From Ischnura elegans (taxonomy: Eukaryota > Arthropoda > Insecta > Odonata > Coenagrionidae): a stretch of DNA of 64,000 nt. The position numbers and the translations under genes were made by a program. The stretch covers positions 81,505,992 to 81,569,991 of the forward strand of contig NC_060253.1 of assembly GCF_921293095.1 (NCBI RefSeq), read 5' to 3'. Below are positions 1-13,220 of this stretch, in pieces. Within the stretch, counting starts at the first letter, position 1; every line of letters starts with the position of its first letter. The notes below the pieces were generated by a model. It searched no databases, was not told where the DNA came from, and worked only from the letters and a program-made list of their open reading frames with translations.

Positions 1-1517
1 GGCGTATGTAATACCTAAACTTTGTTTACTCGTTTGTAATACACTAAATCGACCTGATGACGCAAAGGTCATGGCAGGGTAAAAAAAATAATTCTAATTA
101 TATGGATCACGCTAATTAGGTAGCGACGATTTTATTATAACTAATAATGAAATCAAGAGATGATTTCATAAATCATAAGAATATTAATGAATGACAATCA
201 AAGAGAATATTTATTACAAAATGGATATTAAATTTTTAAAGCATGTTTAAATATAATATTATCACAGATTTCGGGAAAATTAGATTGATAATTAAAATTT
301 GATTTTCAAATATTAAAAATACCGTATCGAGTTGAATACGTGAAAATTAATTGAGCGGAAATTCAGTGATAATGTATATTTCTCTTATTTCCTACACACA
401 AACCTGTATAAGTCTTCCACACATTTTATATGAAAATGTGGATTCAAGTTTGGAGAATATATCACGACACATGATACACCTGATGAACAAAGCAGCCCAC
501 CGCATAGTGAGGACAAGATGGTAATGGCTTACATAATAAACGAGATAATAAGCATGACTTCAGCATTTACTCGCTAAATGCCCGCAGACAAAATTGATAA
601 TACGTATTACCAAGAAAAATCTCGAATACACATTTTGACAAATTTGGAAAAAAAATACCGGCTACTGATTCATCGGTTATAGAAAATGTTCCTTAATCCA
701 TAACGAGAATAACATACGCCAAAATTAATTAAATTATCTCTGCCATTTCCATAAGCCATTGCCGCTACTAATATGGGCGTCGTAATCCTCCAGCATAGAA
801 ACCAAATATTTATAATTACAGGTGACTTAACCACTTAAAAATGCAATAACAGAAATTAAATCAATAATTACAAGCGATGACCAAATTTCCACGGGCATAT
901 TTTAAAAGATACGTTGATTAGGTGCATTATGGTAGGCACGGTGGATTAGATTATTAAGGGCTTTATCATGTGGATCAACTTGATATTGATTAGTAACATT
1001 ATTAAGGAGAATACTTAACTACGAGTGTGTGGCTCAATGTACAAGCTTATTAACAAATCCCCTGTCCAAATTATACAATCAACTCTTCAAACTCTTGGCT
1101 AATGCCAAAAATGACACGCGAAATAGCCTAGCCCAATACAGGGCCGTTTTTAAGAGTACGCGTCACTCCCACTCACCGATTTCTTTTTCGTGATTTTTAT
1201 CATTCTTTATAATCTTAAGCTGTCATATTGAAGTTTTCAGGGTACATAGAAGAGTCCACACCTTTTTTTTACATTTTCCCTAATCCGTAAATATAAAACT
1301 TCAACTCGGCATTCTCTGTGTCGTAAAATTTTCCCATTTGAGATAAGGGCACATTTTGATAAAGATATACACTACAGAAAACCTGGAAATTTCAAGGTCA
1401 TAGTGTTACTTTAAGAAGGGGAATTTTCCACAAAAAAAGACGAAGTACAACAGAACGAGAGCGAGTGACCGCCGTCTTACAGCAGAGATTGAATAGAAGT
1501 GTGTCGGGGGCCAGCGC
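1..1517. other. Gene-free AT-rich DNA
   Basis: I see no conserved protein, RNA gene or clear transposon end here. Open frames are short and have no recognisable similarity. It lies beyond the 3' end of RFC1. Confidence 0.5.
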
Positions 1518-2154
1518 AATAGTTTCCTTCGTCAAAGAAAACGAAAGGCATTGACTGCGATTCGTTACCCAAAATTAGCGTATTAATTATACACAAATTA
1601 TTTGGTTTAAAAAAATCCCTGTTTAGAAGAATGTTAAAGATCAACTTTAACCTCATTTGAAAAAGGCCAGATTGGCGCCCATGCGATGCCACTCCACGTG
1701 ACGAGTAGTCAGGAGTTTTACATCGTCTGAGATTACCAATGCATGCATGTGGCACAGAGCTCAGGAAAAATTTTCTTAATAATCACCTATTAAAATTGCC
1801 TATGGTCGGAAAGTTTCCTTCGTTTGATAGGGTACTAATAATCCTTATTTAAGCGAAGTGCTACCTGCTCTATCACCTTGCTACCTGCTAGCATCCTTCA
1901 TCGTATCGGCGCTCATAGCCTTGCACCAAGGTAGCCTCACACGGCGACAGCTGGAACCAGAATGACGTCAAACGGGCTTTTCCCAGCATTCATACTTAGC
2001 CGTCACGTTTTCGCGCTTGAAAATTTTCACTTTTCATTTAATCGCGAAAAATAGATATCGTCATTTAAAAATCAAAAAGCATGAAATACGTACTCCATGA
2101 GTAATAATATTTCGATTTGGGGAATTTAAAAAAATAGGTAACTACCCTCTTATT
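1518..2154 (+). mobile_element. 660-bp TIR element, copy A (damaged left end)
   Basis: This is the most divergent of four copies of one non-autonomous family (others at 5099-5764, 7012-7677 and 43950-44612). It shares the landmarks GTTTCCTTC..AAAGAAAACGAAAGGCATTG near the left end, a CCACTCCACGTGACG block, a CTACCTGCTAGCA repeat in the middle and TAACTACCCT near the right end. The left terminal bases of the inverted repeat are lost. No protein is encoded. The superfamily is unknown because no target-site duplication is evident. Confidence 0.7.
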
Positions 2155-2743
2155 GGGGGTCCTGCCTTCCTGAACCCACTAAGCTGGGCGGTACTCTACA
2201 AGGTATTCATGGATACGGCCTACCCGCACCATAGATTGAGCCTAATTCAGGACCCACATACCTTAAATCAGCGATGAGGAAAGTGCTACTGATAAAAATG
2301 CAATTGAGCTCATTATAATAATTGCACTTTCAAATTAATGATAAATTGCATTCTAAACTACTCTGAAAAAGTAATCAGACAGATTACAACTGCAATTGCA
2401 TATTATTAGGCTTCTGTGCATGGCACATTCTATACCAATATATTTTTAAACGGAGAGTCGAGGCCGGATTTAGATGAAAAGAGGCCGTAGGCTATACCAC
2501 TTTTAAGGTCCTTTCATCTCCCATTTTAAGCTGTTAAATTAAAGGAGGAAAAATAAAATATATCCATACTGAATATATATATGTTAAATGAAACATGCTG
2601 TGGCTGGTAGAACTTTTATCAAAAATTTGGCACGGATTATAAATATTTTAAAAGTTGACTATGTACAGGGCACCACTATTTTCTTGATTTGTACGTTCCA
2701 CCACCTTCATTTTCACACGAAATTATTTTTATTTGTAACCGGG

Positions 2744-2813
2744 TGGTGTCCTAACACACCCCACCACACGCCTATTGAGGCTGCTTTCACGTTGAATGTA
2801 TATGTAGATGAAA
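2744..2813 (+). repeat. Short retroelement-like 3' tail, copy 1
   Basis: The block beginning GGTGTCCTAACAC, then CCACACGCC and ending in TATGTAGATG recurs at 41461-41532, where it ends in ATGTAGATGTAGATG. A shared 3' block with a simple TAGATG-type tail is what a SINE or LINE 3' end looks like. No coding sequence accompanies it. Confidence 0.4.
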
Positions 2814-4272
2814 GTAAATACTATTACCTTTTGGCATGGCGTAATAAAATCGAGATGCCTCCTTGTACCGAAAACAGTATGAACAATTGCCTACAACGCA
2901 CAAGTGACTGTGCAAAGGTGGAGAGGATTGAGAGTTACTAAAAGTCCATGATCCGTCGAAAGAGCTTACATGCAATAGCAGAAGATGACTGATTGTGAGC
3001 ATAAATCATAGGCAGCCAAACCGCTCTAGGTCAGAAATATCAATATTCATAAACATAATCATTCAAAACAAGGAATCAAACAAATTTAAAACGTTGGCAA
3101 GAACTTAGTACTGCCAGATTGACTGTTTTTTACTAGTACTTTTTATTATACTACTGCAAGTAATATCATTATAATATACATTCTATGCTAAAAAATGTAT
3201 TATATAATTCATAGATAGAACAAAATACTTGATTTTTCTGACAGTTTTCAATCATTTTATGTGGGGAAATGAAAAAATACCTTTATTCGCACCATTTAAG
3301 AAAGTAAAAGAACTAAATACAGTCATTGAATTAAATAGTATCGACATTCACATCACACGAAAAAGCAAGAAAAAATACAAATAGAACTAAGCAGTCAAGC
3401 ATTTATTATAGTAGATATGTTGATGATTAAGATTTTTAATGTGGCTAACATAATAAAATTATACATTTTGACGGTTAAAAATACAGCAATTTTACAATGA
3501 TTAGGAATTCCTTTAAAGAATTTTTAATTTTTTTTAGAATTTCAGAATCTTTAAAGAATAAAGATCACAGAATTTCACATTAAAATTTGTTTCATTACAT
3601 AGAGATTTCATTCATTTTCCATAAATGTACTACTGTTTTAGCCAGGGATAACTCACTATTTGATTCCTTAAAATTAGCTTTCCAATATGCAATTACTAAG
3701 GAGTTAACTCTAAAGTTTGCTTGGAAAACTATTCAAGAGCACCCGCAAATGAGTGCAGTCGACAGATTCGTAAGATTTTCGCGCAAAATGATGAATTATC
3801 CATGTTACACCCCATCCCCACTAAATAAATTCTAAGTCAAGTCCCCACGATGAGGGAACAGTTTGGTTTTTGAGGGGGGCATGCACTACACTACTTTCTA
3901 CACTACACGCAATATTAATGAAAATAAATACTTAACCAATCAAGCAACAATACCATTCACTCAATCACCAAATCACACTCATCCATTCATACATAGAAAC
4001 ATTCATTTGGTCCTACCTATCTATATCTCTTCATTATATACGCCTGAATTAATCTAACCCTTTAATGCGAAATCTTGCCAACGTCCTACGTACGAAAGCC
4101 TAACTAATTCGTTCTAATCTACGTTGTAACACCTAATTTTGAGTGGTTTGTTTTGGTATTTGGTGTGACGTAATACCAGCAATAATAAGCAGCAGAGGTG
4201 GAGTGAGGTAATTGTTGGGATTGTTGACGGCGCGAGAGGAAGTGAAAAGAGGAGAGTCGGATTGTGATAGTT

Positions 4273-4301
4273 ATGGCGGACGGGTGTTCCCTCGCTCCCG
4301 A
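4273..4301 (+). other. Possible orphan first coding exon
   Basis: A locally GC-rich patch contains an ATG in good context (TTATGGCGG), reading M-A-D-G-C-S-L-A-P and then a GTATGT donor-like site at 4302. No matching downstream exon is found on the plus strand in the window, so this may be chance. Confidence 0.15.
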
Positions 4302-5098
4302 GTATGTATTATTTAAAGTGAAATAAAATGTTTGAAAGTAACGTGAAAACGAAGTGAAATTAATTGAAACGTTACAACGTTAATGCTCATTTCGTAATTG
4401 CTATTCTCCTACCCCAAATCTGAACCACAGCTGAAAAAAATACAGGGCATTAGCAAAGAAAGATATAAGCACTTTACCGAATGAACCGATAATAATGGTG
4501 AAAGTAGTGGGCAATGGACTATCACGAATATCGCTGATGCAACAGCTGACATTGAAGCCTCGTTCACAAAATTACTGCAGCATCACTTACACCATAAATC
4601 TCACACGCAAAAAGATTAAAATTTTAAAATCAATGGCCAAGAGCATTAGACCTCAAACAAAAATGCGTATTTTATAACTAGCGAGTTATATATAGCGAGC
4701 GAAAGGTGCACAAGAGTCCCTAAAAAAACATCTCCAATAGGACAGTGTTAGGACATTTTCCCTGAGAAAAAGCATTCGTATTCGTCCATTTGAAAAATAT
4801 AATTAACTTAAAACACCACGTAAAATAAAAATGAAGCGAAAAGCTTCAATATGAGTCACATTACCTGTAGATTGTCGGCACTTGCTTGAACACGAATTTC
4901 GGCAAAATAATATTTTCAACGGACACTTGGGTCACTCATAATAATTATCTCCTTCAATTTTAAGTCGATTTCAAACACCACAAAACATTATAACACTTGT
5001 CGATTACAGAAAATCAGAGTGGTAAAGTTTCGGAAACACTAACGAACTCACCTCTTCACTCGTTACAACTTGCCGCCAGATTGCAAGAAATAGTCAGG

Positions 5099-5764
5099 AG
5101 AGGGTAGTTTCCTTCATCAAAGAAAACGAAAGGCATTGATTGCGATTCGTTACCCAACATTAGCGTATTCATAATGTAAATATCATTTGGTTTTAGATAT
5201 CCCAGTTTAGACGAATGTTAATGGTCAACTTTAACCCCATTTGAAAAAGGCCAGATTGGCGCCCAAGCGATGCCACTCCACGTGACGTCGCAGGGACCTA
5301 GAGTTTTGCAAGTAGTTACGAGTAGAAAGGAGTTTTACATCGTCTGAGATTACCAATGCAAACATGACGCACAGATCTCAAGGAAAATTCTTTTAATAAT
5401 CACCTATTAAAACTGCCTATGGTCGGAAAGTTTCCTTCGTTTGATAAGGTATTAATAATCCTTATTTAAGCCAAGAGCTACCTGCTAGCAGGGTACTCTG
5501 CTACCTGCTAGCAGCCTGTATCGTAGAGGCTCTCATATCCTCGCACCAAGGTCAGCGGCAGCGGGAACCAGAACAACATCACACGGAGATTTCCCATCAT
5601 TCATACCTAGCCGTCGCGTTTTCGCGCGCTTGAAAATGTTCACTTTTCATTTAATCGCGAAAAGTGTATATCGTCATTTAAAAATCTAAAAGCGTGAAAT
5701 GCGTACTCCAGGAGTAATAATCTTTCGATTTATGCAATAAAAAATAATAGGAAACCACCCTATT
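5099..5764 (+). mobile_element. 660-bp TIR element, copy B
   Basis: This is a full-length copy. The left end reads AGGGTAGTTTCCTTC and the right end GGAAACCACCCTATT, which are imperfect terminal inverted repeats of about 15 bp. The middle holds CTACCTGCTAGCAGGGTACT followed by a second CTACCTGCTAGCAG. It encodes no protein and is probably mobilised in trans. Confidence 0.75.
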
Positions 5765-7011
5765 GTGCAGCAGCTGTAGCTATGTATTTAACTTTCCTAC
5801 GGTCAACGGTCTGTCACTGCTGTGCCCCACCTCCCTACAAGTCTTATCTTCTCTCAATCTCATAAATTATGATGATATTTCAGCACTTCATCTCTTATAT
5901 CGCAAGCTTAAATACAAACCAACCTTCGTCAGGACCGCATTCTACCCCAGCCGTTACGAAATTGGCGGTAAAAGACACCCAATGACGCAAAAGGTACAAC
6001 GAAAGATACGGAGTATGATTTTGAAGTTGTTTCGGGTTTCCCACCGGATGAGGTTCTCCATCTCAGCCGACGTTTCGATGGCTGTGTCGTCCATCGTCAT
6101 CAGGGCTTATCGCGACTTATTGTTATAATTTTGTATTAATTAAATGAAATTACATCAACTGTAGTATTAAAAAACGAAATAACAAGTGTCACTAGGGAAT
6201 GTCAAGTAGAACATGCATAATAATATGATGATTGCAAAAAGCGGGATACGGCAATGAATTAAAAAATTAAAAATCTTGAATAAGTCCTAACATTACAGTA
6301 GTTGTGCTTAATCATTGCTGTCATCGGAAACACAAGATAGAAATATCATCACAGGCGGAGAAAATTAGAAATTCCTCTACAGAGCTGAATTTCCCCTGCC
6401 CACACAAAAAGCGATTGTTTCAACCAACAGGTTGCTATCGATATAAATTGTAGAACTGTTGCAAAAAATAATGACATTCCATTTTCATCTTTGCGAAGAA
6501 TAATATGATGCAATTGATGTTCAAAACAACGGCAGATTAAAGAGGTGTGCGGGGAAGGTGAGACGGCTCCTTCCCCCTCACCCCCATAATTTTAGAAAAT
6601 TGAAAACATGCTCACAAAAACCAATAATCAATTTTTTTGTTAAGAAGTAAACATATCTCCTCTTTAGCTGTATAGTTGTAACAGTCTGCAATTCACCCAT
6701 TCTATATTCCAAAAAAAAGAAGCACTACCATTGGCATGTCCTTTAAAGTCATGGGTTGTACTCATAGGCAGATGTCAAGGCGGATTTAGAGGATGGGGGA
6801 CATGTGCAGAGCCTAAAATCATTTAATTTAATATTAATAACTTTCATATAAAAAAAGATAATATTTTCTACAGGAATTGTTGTATTCTGTTTTTTAATCT
6901 CAAATATGAGTAGACCTGTCAGACCCTTGTGAACCCCCAGAAAAAAATCCTGGATCCGCCTCTTGTACTTATAGTCTGGAACATGCAAGGTCAGTGAAAC
7001 ATTACAACATC
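5765..7011. other. Intergenic DNA with possible Penelope-like relic
   Basis: Around 6035-6115, read on the minus strand, the block CTGATGACGATGG ... CATCGAAACGTCGGCTGAG resembles the CGAAACGT block common at the ends of Penelope-like retroelements. No reverse transcriptase is readable. The 121-codon plus-strand frame at 5763-6128 overlaps it and is not recognised as a gene. Confidence 0.3.
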
Positions 7012-7677
7012 AATAGGGTGGTTTCCTATTATTTTTTATTGCCTAAATCGAAAGATTATTACTCCTGGAGTACGTATTTCACGCTTTTAGATTTTTAAAT
7101 GACAATATACATTTTTCACGATTAAATGAAAAGTGAAAATTTTCAAGAGCGCAAAAACACGACGGGTAAGTAGGAATGATGGGAAAACTCTGTATGACGT
7201 CGTTCTGGTTCCCGCTGCCGCAAGTGAGGTGACCTTGGGGCGTGGCTTTGAGCGCTGATACGACACAGAATGCTAGCAGGTAGTAGAGTACCCTGCTAGC
7301 AGGCAGCGCTTGGCTTAAATGAGGATTATTAATAACTTATCAAACGAAGGAAACTTTCCAACCATAGGCAGTTTTAATAGGTGATTATTAAGAGACGTTT
7401 CCCTGAGCTCTGTGCCTCATGCATGCATTGGTAATCTCAGACAATGTAAAACTCCTATCTACTCGTATAGAAACTAGGTCCCTGTGATGTCACGTGGAGT
7501 GGCATCGCATGGGCTCCAATCTGGCCTTTTTCAAATGAGGATAAAATTGACCACTGCCATTCGTCTAAACTGGGATGTCTAAAACCAAATAATTTGAATA
7601 TTATGATTACACCAACTCTGGGTAACGAATCGCAATCAATGCCTTTCGTTTCCTTTGATGAAGGAAACTACCCTATT
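7012..7677 (-). mobile_element. 660-bp TIR element, copy C (inverted)
   Basis: It opens with AATAGGGTGGTTTCCT and closes with AGGAAACTACCCTATT, a 16-bp terminal inverted repeat with one mismatch. The internal order is the reverse complement of copy B, including GTGATGTCACGTGGAGTGGC and the paired GCTAGCAGGTA motifs. It is non-coding. Confidence 0.8.
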
Positions 7678-8707
7678 AAGTTATTCATCAAGGATGCAGC
7701 CACGACATTACAGGCATCGCAAACTCTGATGGAGTCCCAATTACAATCAACTTAAATAGAGACATTTTGCCAAATGATATACATACATACTAACAAAAAG
7801 TCGCTCCATGCTATAGATGCAACCGACCTGGACAACTATGAGCCGCCAAATTCATCAATTCAGACAATGATGAAGGATATTTCCAAGTACACTTAAATGG
7901 GTTTAGCTTAATGTACAGGTACAAAATGTGTAATGGCCATTCTATTTAATCCTTCATTGTGTGTGAACTGTAGGAAAAATCAATGGCCAATTATGATTAT
8001 TTCACTTATATCCCACTCCTTTAAGCTACTATAATTACCTATTTACCCACACGATCTAGCAGGATGACTTAACATTGGAATGCAACTGATATGATGCTGC
8101 ACTGATTTCATTTAATGTGCCTTGAATCGTTTGAGCTTGTACTTCAAAATTCCTCCTATGAAATAGCTACTTAGCAGCGTATTCAATTTTTTTCACAGAG
8201 ACAATCTTCTGTGCATAATAAAATACATAATTTCAATTTCCAATACTAGTGGCTAATAGGTATTTTATGAACAAATGGTAATGGTATGGCTTGTATTTAT
8301 TATTTTTTTTCTCAAGATTTGACTCAAGATTTTGATCAACTTTTCACGCAAATGAAGCACTCATCAATACAAACATTGCATATTCTTACATTGCTATTCA
8401 CTAAACATTGCTAAGTGTGAGGTCTTGCTGCATTTACATTTTTTTATTTGAGCTACCTGTAAAGCCAAAATTGAAAAATTGTTCTTCAGACATCCAATGC
8501 CAGAAATTTCTGGAACAAGAGCAAAAATATCGTAACAATTCAATGGGCCATACCACTGGCTATGATGACTTGAAGGAAATACTTTGGCGGACAAGACCAT
8601 GATCAATTCCACTGGAAGATTCGTAAAATAGGCTGTGCAATGTTCAGGATAAAGATGGAATGCAAATTGAAAATTAATAGACAAACACCAATAATTCATA
8701 TTAGAAT
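7678..8707. other. Intergenic DNA, nothing recognised
   Basis: Ordinary AT-rich sequence. Short overlapping frames on both strands near 8394-8699 have no family resemblance. Confidence 0.45.
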
Positions 8708-10378
8708 TAGAGATGTGCGAATAGTATCCGCGAATACTCGAATACCTCGAATATTAGAAAGTATTCGATATTCGAGGTTTCGAATAGCTATGCGAAAAGT
8801 ACCGCCTCGAATACCTCGAATACTTTGAATTTCGCGTCATACACTGTCGCACGCACGTCGTTGGTAGTTGACACGGAAAAATGTAGAGAACTGTAGTCAT
8901 TTAGTGCTCGCAGCGCCATTTTACGCAAGTTGACGAATTACATCAAACTCGTGGATTTTAGCGGTGAAAAGTGTTCGACGAGGGGAACCGAAAATGGTCG
9001 GGTGAAAAAATCCGAAAATCCCCGATTCCCCCCACCAGGAGAAACTCAGTGCCTTGGGATAGCAACCTTAGGGCATTTCCCACGATCCGCTCTCCCCCTC
9101 CATTCAGCACTCGCCTCACCCACTCTGACGCTTTCCTCTTCTCTGAAATCAAACAAAAGGTCCCAGCTCGCGCAGGGATCGCATTACGAAGACCCCTGCT
9201 TCGAAAAAAATATCGAGTTACGAGAACAATAAAAACGTGTTTCACGCCCTCCCCCCTTTTCTCACCCACTGACCTTTTTCTGGCTACCTGCTTCGAAGTT
9301 CCCCATTTCTGGAGGTCAACTGCTGTGTGAGTACCGTGGGATACTTACATTAGCGCATTTCTCAAGATCCGTTATCCCTCTCCATTCAGCACTAGCCCCC
9401 CCCCCCCCCCTCTGAGGCTTTCCTCTTCTTCGGAATAAAAAAAAGGTCACAGCTCGCGCAGGGATCATATTACGAAGACCTTAGCTTCGAAAAAATACCA
9501 AGTTACACGAGAACAATAGAAACGTGTTTCCGGCCCTCCCTTTTCTCCCCCACTGACCTTTTTTTTCCTACCAGCTTCGAAGTTCCCCATTTCTGTGGAG
9601 GTCAACCGCTGCATGAGTCATCTATTAGCACAAAAGGTGTCTAAGAATGACTTTCGTCAATTGATGTTACACCTTTATTGAATTGAAATATTAGTAATGT
9701 GCGCGTAATTTCAAAAAGAATAAGACCAAACACGACGTATTTCTGAGTTTATTTAAGCATTTTACGCAAAGAAATAAATGTCAAAATACGACGGAGACTT
9801 AGCATTCTGGCGAAACTCGATATGAGCAGCAGAGCTTCTCGGAAGTTGATGCGGTATTTTTGTCCGAAAGCATATATCAAGTTACAATTAATGAGTGGTG
9901 CTATAAATCTTTATTGTTACAGTCCCAGACGAAGGGATACTTTCTCAGAATATTTGGTTTCTCCCTGATAGCAATTCCAATTCATCTTCGTATCTCGTGA
10001 GAACTACCAAAGATGGACTGAAAATAATTGAAGAAAATACGGTGGAATAGAGCTTGTATTTTGCAAAATGCCTCAGATTGTCAGCTAGCACTTGGCAGCA
10101 GAATTGGGGGTAAAGCGATGTTAGTTGAATTAATGATATGCCCAATTGTTTCCATAAAATTAAAATATTCATTAATCAGCTAAATTCCAGTTCGAATCAT
10201 TTAAAGGAAATCAAAATTACTCCCCAAAATCTTGTGTTGCCTGCTGCATAGGCAACCGAGTCAATCATTCCAGCATTCATCATTTAGTATTCGAGGTATT
10301 CGAAATTCGAGGTATTCGAATATTCGAGCAATGATTTAATATTCGAATTCGAGAAATCTGCTATTCGACCCATCTCTA
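8708..10378. mobile_element. hAT-type non-autonomous element with 8-bp TSD
   Basis: Both ends carry the inverted repeat TAGAGATGTGCGAATAG / CTATTCGACCCATCTCTA, and both are flanked by the identical 8-bp direct repeat ATTAGAAT (8700-8707 and 10379-10386). An 8-bp duplication and a TAGAGATG end are hAT hallmarks. Both subterminal zones are packed with ATTCGA / TCGAATA motifs on both strands, probable transposase-binding repeats. The interior has a roughly 282-bp tandem duplication. No transposase frame is evident, so it is presumably mobilised in trans. Confidence 0.8.
9050..9625 (+). repeat. Two tandem units of about 282 bp inside the hAT element
   Basis: The landmarks CATTCAGCAC (9101 and 9383), CAGCTCGCGCAGGGATC, ACGAGAACAATA and CTTCGAAGTTCCCCATTTCTG occur twice in the same order, about 282 bp apart. 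The second unit has a C-run near 9398-9410. Confidence 0.75.
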
Positions 10379-11364
10379 ATTAGAATAAATAAAAAAATTG
10401 ATGCTAATGATGATGGAAAATATAATACAAGATGGAAAGGTATTGAACACATTCCATGAGCACAATGCATAGTAGAGTGTATTGCCAGCCAAAGGTAAAA
10501 AGGAAGTGGGAGAAATGGGGATTCTGCCATCTTATCATGACTGAATTGTAATGACAACTTACATGTATGCACTATCACCGAGTGGCATATTAAAAAAGAT
10601 TGCTCTCACTTACTATAAGGAACTGACTCAAATTTCAGGGAAATGCAGAAAAGATTAGATAAAAAGCTACAGAGACAAAATTATTTTATTTTGTATGATT
10701 TTTTAAGTGCCTGAGCAAGTTTTAGGAATAAAATGACCAAGTATATGTATTAAGGTAGCCTCAACAACAAACTCAAAAGTGAATACACAATATAAACTTA
10801 TGTATGACTGAATCAAACCTGGTTGCATAAACTTTAAGGGCAGTAAAAACATAGTTAAACACCGACCAAAATGAATTCCACCCTACTTAATTACACTTAT
10901 GTCTGGACATTCATACTCCAATTGTCCAAAATGATTATCCAAAAATACAGCTGCCAATGGAAAGAAACCTGACCAATTTGAGGATGAAAAATAAATCACC
11001 ATTTCGCTTTTGCAGCTGATATTTCTTTCCTAACTTTTTTGTTCCAATCCCATAATTTTTCCTGACTTTCCAAGTTCTCCAGAAAAGTGGCCACCTCACG
11101 CTAACACAGGAGGAACAGTTTGAAGCCAGTAAGCTTCCTGCAGCCCCTGAAGCATGTTATATGACACTAAGAGCAAATGATTAACCATTATTTTATACTT
11201 ATAATGATCAGTGGAGAGAATGGTTATCCAGTGGTTAGAACACTGAGCCCCTGATCGATGATCCCAAAATAAATCTCCCATGTGAGGCCTTCAACACCCC
11301 GATAATAAAATCCTTCACGTGGCCCTCCAAATGTGTGAACTTTGTATGCCAGTGGCTTAATTCA
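10379..11364. other. Intergenic DNA; possible degenerate tRNA-like SINE near 11220
   Basis: At 11220-11275 the stretch GGTTATCCAGTGGTTAGAAC resembles a Pol III A box, but no good B box follows. Nothing else is recognised. Confidence 0.25.
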
Positions 11365-11657
11365 AGGCCCACCATACACGTTCAGTTTGGCCTCAAGGCC
11401 TGGACTGTAAAGTCCCGGACTGAAGGCAGAACTGACAGTGTGTGGCGATTCCTTGAGGCGGATTGTTGCCAGGACGGCCGGATGGGAATCCAATGAGGTC
11501 CGGCCTCAAGGCCAAGCGACCTTGAGGCCGGACCTCATTGTTTTCCCATCCGGCCGACAATCCGCCTCAAGGTATCACCACACACTGTCAGTTCTGCCTT
11601 CAGTCCGGACTGTACAGTCCAGGCCTTGAGGCCAAACTGAACGTGTATGGTGGGCCT
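11365..11657. mobile_element. Foldback palindrome
   Basis: The arms 11365-11511 and 11520-11657 are near-perfect reverse complements separated by about 8 nt (CCAAGCGA). The outer ends read AAGGCCCACCATACACGTTC and GAACGTGTATGGTGGGCCT. The sequence is GC-rich (GGCCTCAAGG, CCGGCC) against AT-rich surroundings. A further GAACGTGTATGGTAGGCC follows at about 11704, so the mobile unit may extend slightly further right. Overlapping open frames are by-products of the palindrome. Confidence 0.8.
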
Positions 11658-13220
11658 GAGGCTCCGGCCAAAAAGCGCAGTTCCAGCCTTGAGGTGGGGA
11701 TGGAACGTGTATGGTAGGCCTAAGGTGAATAGCACCTCCTCTGTCAAAACCAATCATCTAGAGAAAAATCTCTCTTCATATGATGATCTAACATTCTTCT
11801 CTATTGACAGCACAAGAGTCTTCCATCCTTTTCCACTCCATCCCAATTCCCAACCTGGAAGCTTTGTCAGACTCCTAAATCATGACAGCGACTCCTTCCT
11901 TTTCTCTTGCACCCCTTACCCTTTGAGGTCCAGGAGTAAAAGACTTGGACTTATAAGCTTAGCCTCAGGACTGTACCCAATAGGTCCCATTCAGGGTTTC
12001 AACACCAACCTTAGGGCAGAATCATAAAGTGAGTGAGTGAATGATGAGAATACATGTAGAGAGTGTTTATTACTTTAAAGTTATGTTCACTAAATATAAT
12101 TTTATAAAAATATTTCAGATAAATACTACATAGAAAGCTGACAATCAAATACTGGTATGTGCCAAGAAAACTATTTGGATTGTACGCTATACAGTGCACT
12201 ATGTCACAGTAACTATTCTCACCAATGTCAAAGCCACTGTTTTCATAATGATCATGTCGTTGAGTGAGCATGTTGAGTACTGCAGCCAATAGACATTGAG
12301 TGGGTTAAAATCATCGATTTGTACTTTCCAAGCCTTATATTATTTACACCAAAACACCACACCATCGATGATGATTGTACAAAGACATTCATTCTGTGAT
12401 ATCTTACATTAAATTAAGTTCGCCTTTCATTAGCAAATTATACCCAATAAATTGATTGAAAAGCATTGAAACAAACATAATATAAGATTGAACTGCAGAT
12501 GGAGGCTTTAAATATTCCAGCATCAATGTCATATGGATAAAATTATATTTCTAGTATACCAGTTAAAAACACAAAAAAATGTGATTTATATGGATTGTTT
12601 CAGGAGAATTTGAATAATGGCAACACTTGGAACCAAAGCATTTTTACTCTCACTGGAAGTGGTTCAACTAATATTGATCAACTACTTTAGTTATTCACTC
12701 ATAATTTGTCGACAGGTGTACCATAAACTATGGCTTCTGCATGAAAAATACAAAGACACCATTGATTAATTATAGTCAAGACATAACAGTAGATGAAGAT
12801 ATTAATCATACTGTTATATTAAATGGTAGATTCGAATGGAATTTTTCATGAAAACCTTTCAAGACTATCAGGTACAAATTAGTGGGCAGGAGAATATTTG
12901 TAAAAGATAACTGGTTTCTGTCACGAGCTGATTATTGCATCCAAAAAATTTCCAAATACTTCCAAACCATTTCATGATAGAGAAAATAAACCATCCATAG
13001 AGGTAGGGTGAAAGGAAGGCAAAGAAGTCGATTCTACCTAGCTCATTGATTCACCCAGCGGATGGTCTACAGTTCTTGGTAGCTTTTATGAATCACTCTC
13101 TCCCCAATGTAGGACTTTCAGTCACCAAACAAATGAACTTCATTTCACACTTTCGCTCATTCACCTCAAAACACACAAAAGCGTTAGGAGTCACTTTCAG
13201 TTGCAAAGCACAGGGGGACA
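11658..13220. other. Region 3' of RFC1
   Basis: No gene is visible. It probably contains the RFC1 3' UTR on the minus strand. An AATAAA on that strand (TTTATT at about 12066 on the plus strand) is a weak poly(A) candidate far from the stop. Confidence 0.35.

Larger units (their letters stand above)
2155..5098. other. Intergenic DNA, no gene recognised
   Basis: Apart from the repeat tail at 2744-2813 and a possible orphan first exon at 4273-4301, I see nothing supportable. Several open frames of 60-120 codons occur but none resembles a known family. Confidence 0.45.

Noticed and set aside
5763-6128. 121-codon plus-strand frame
   Set aside because: Starts at the very edge of a transposon copy and overlaps a Penelope-like block; no family match.
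11438-12027. Several overlapping frames on both strands
   Set aside because: They arise from the foldback palindrome, which gives mirrored frames automatically.
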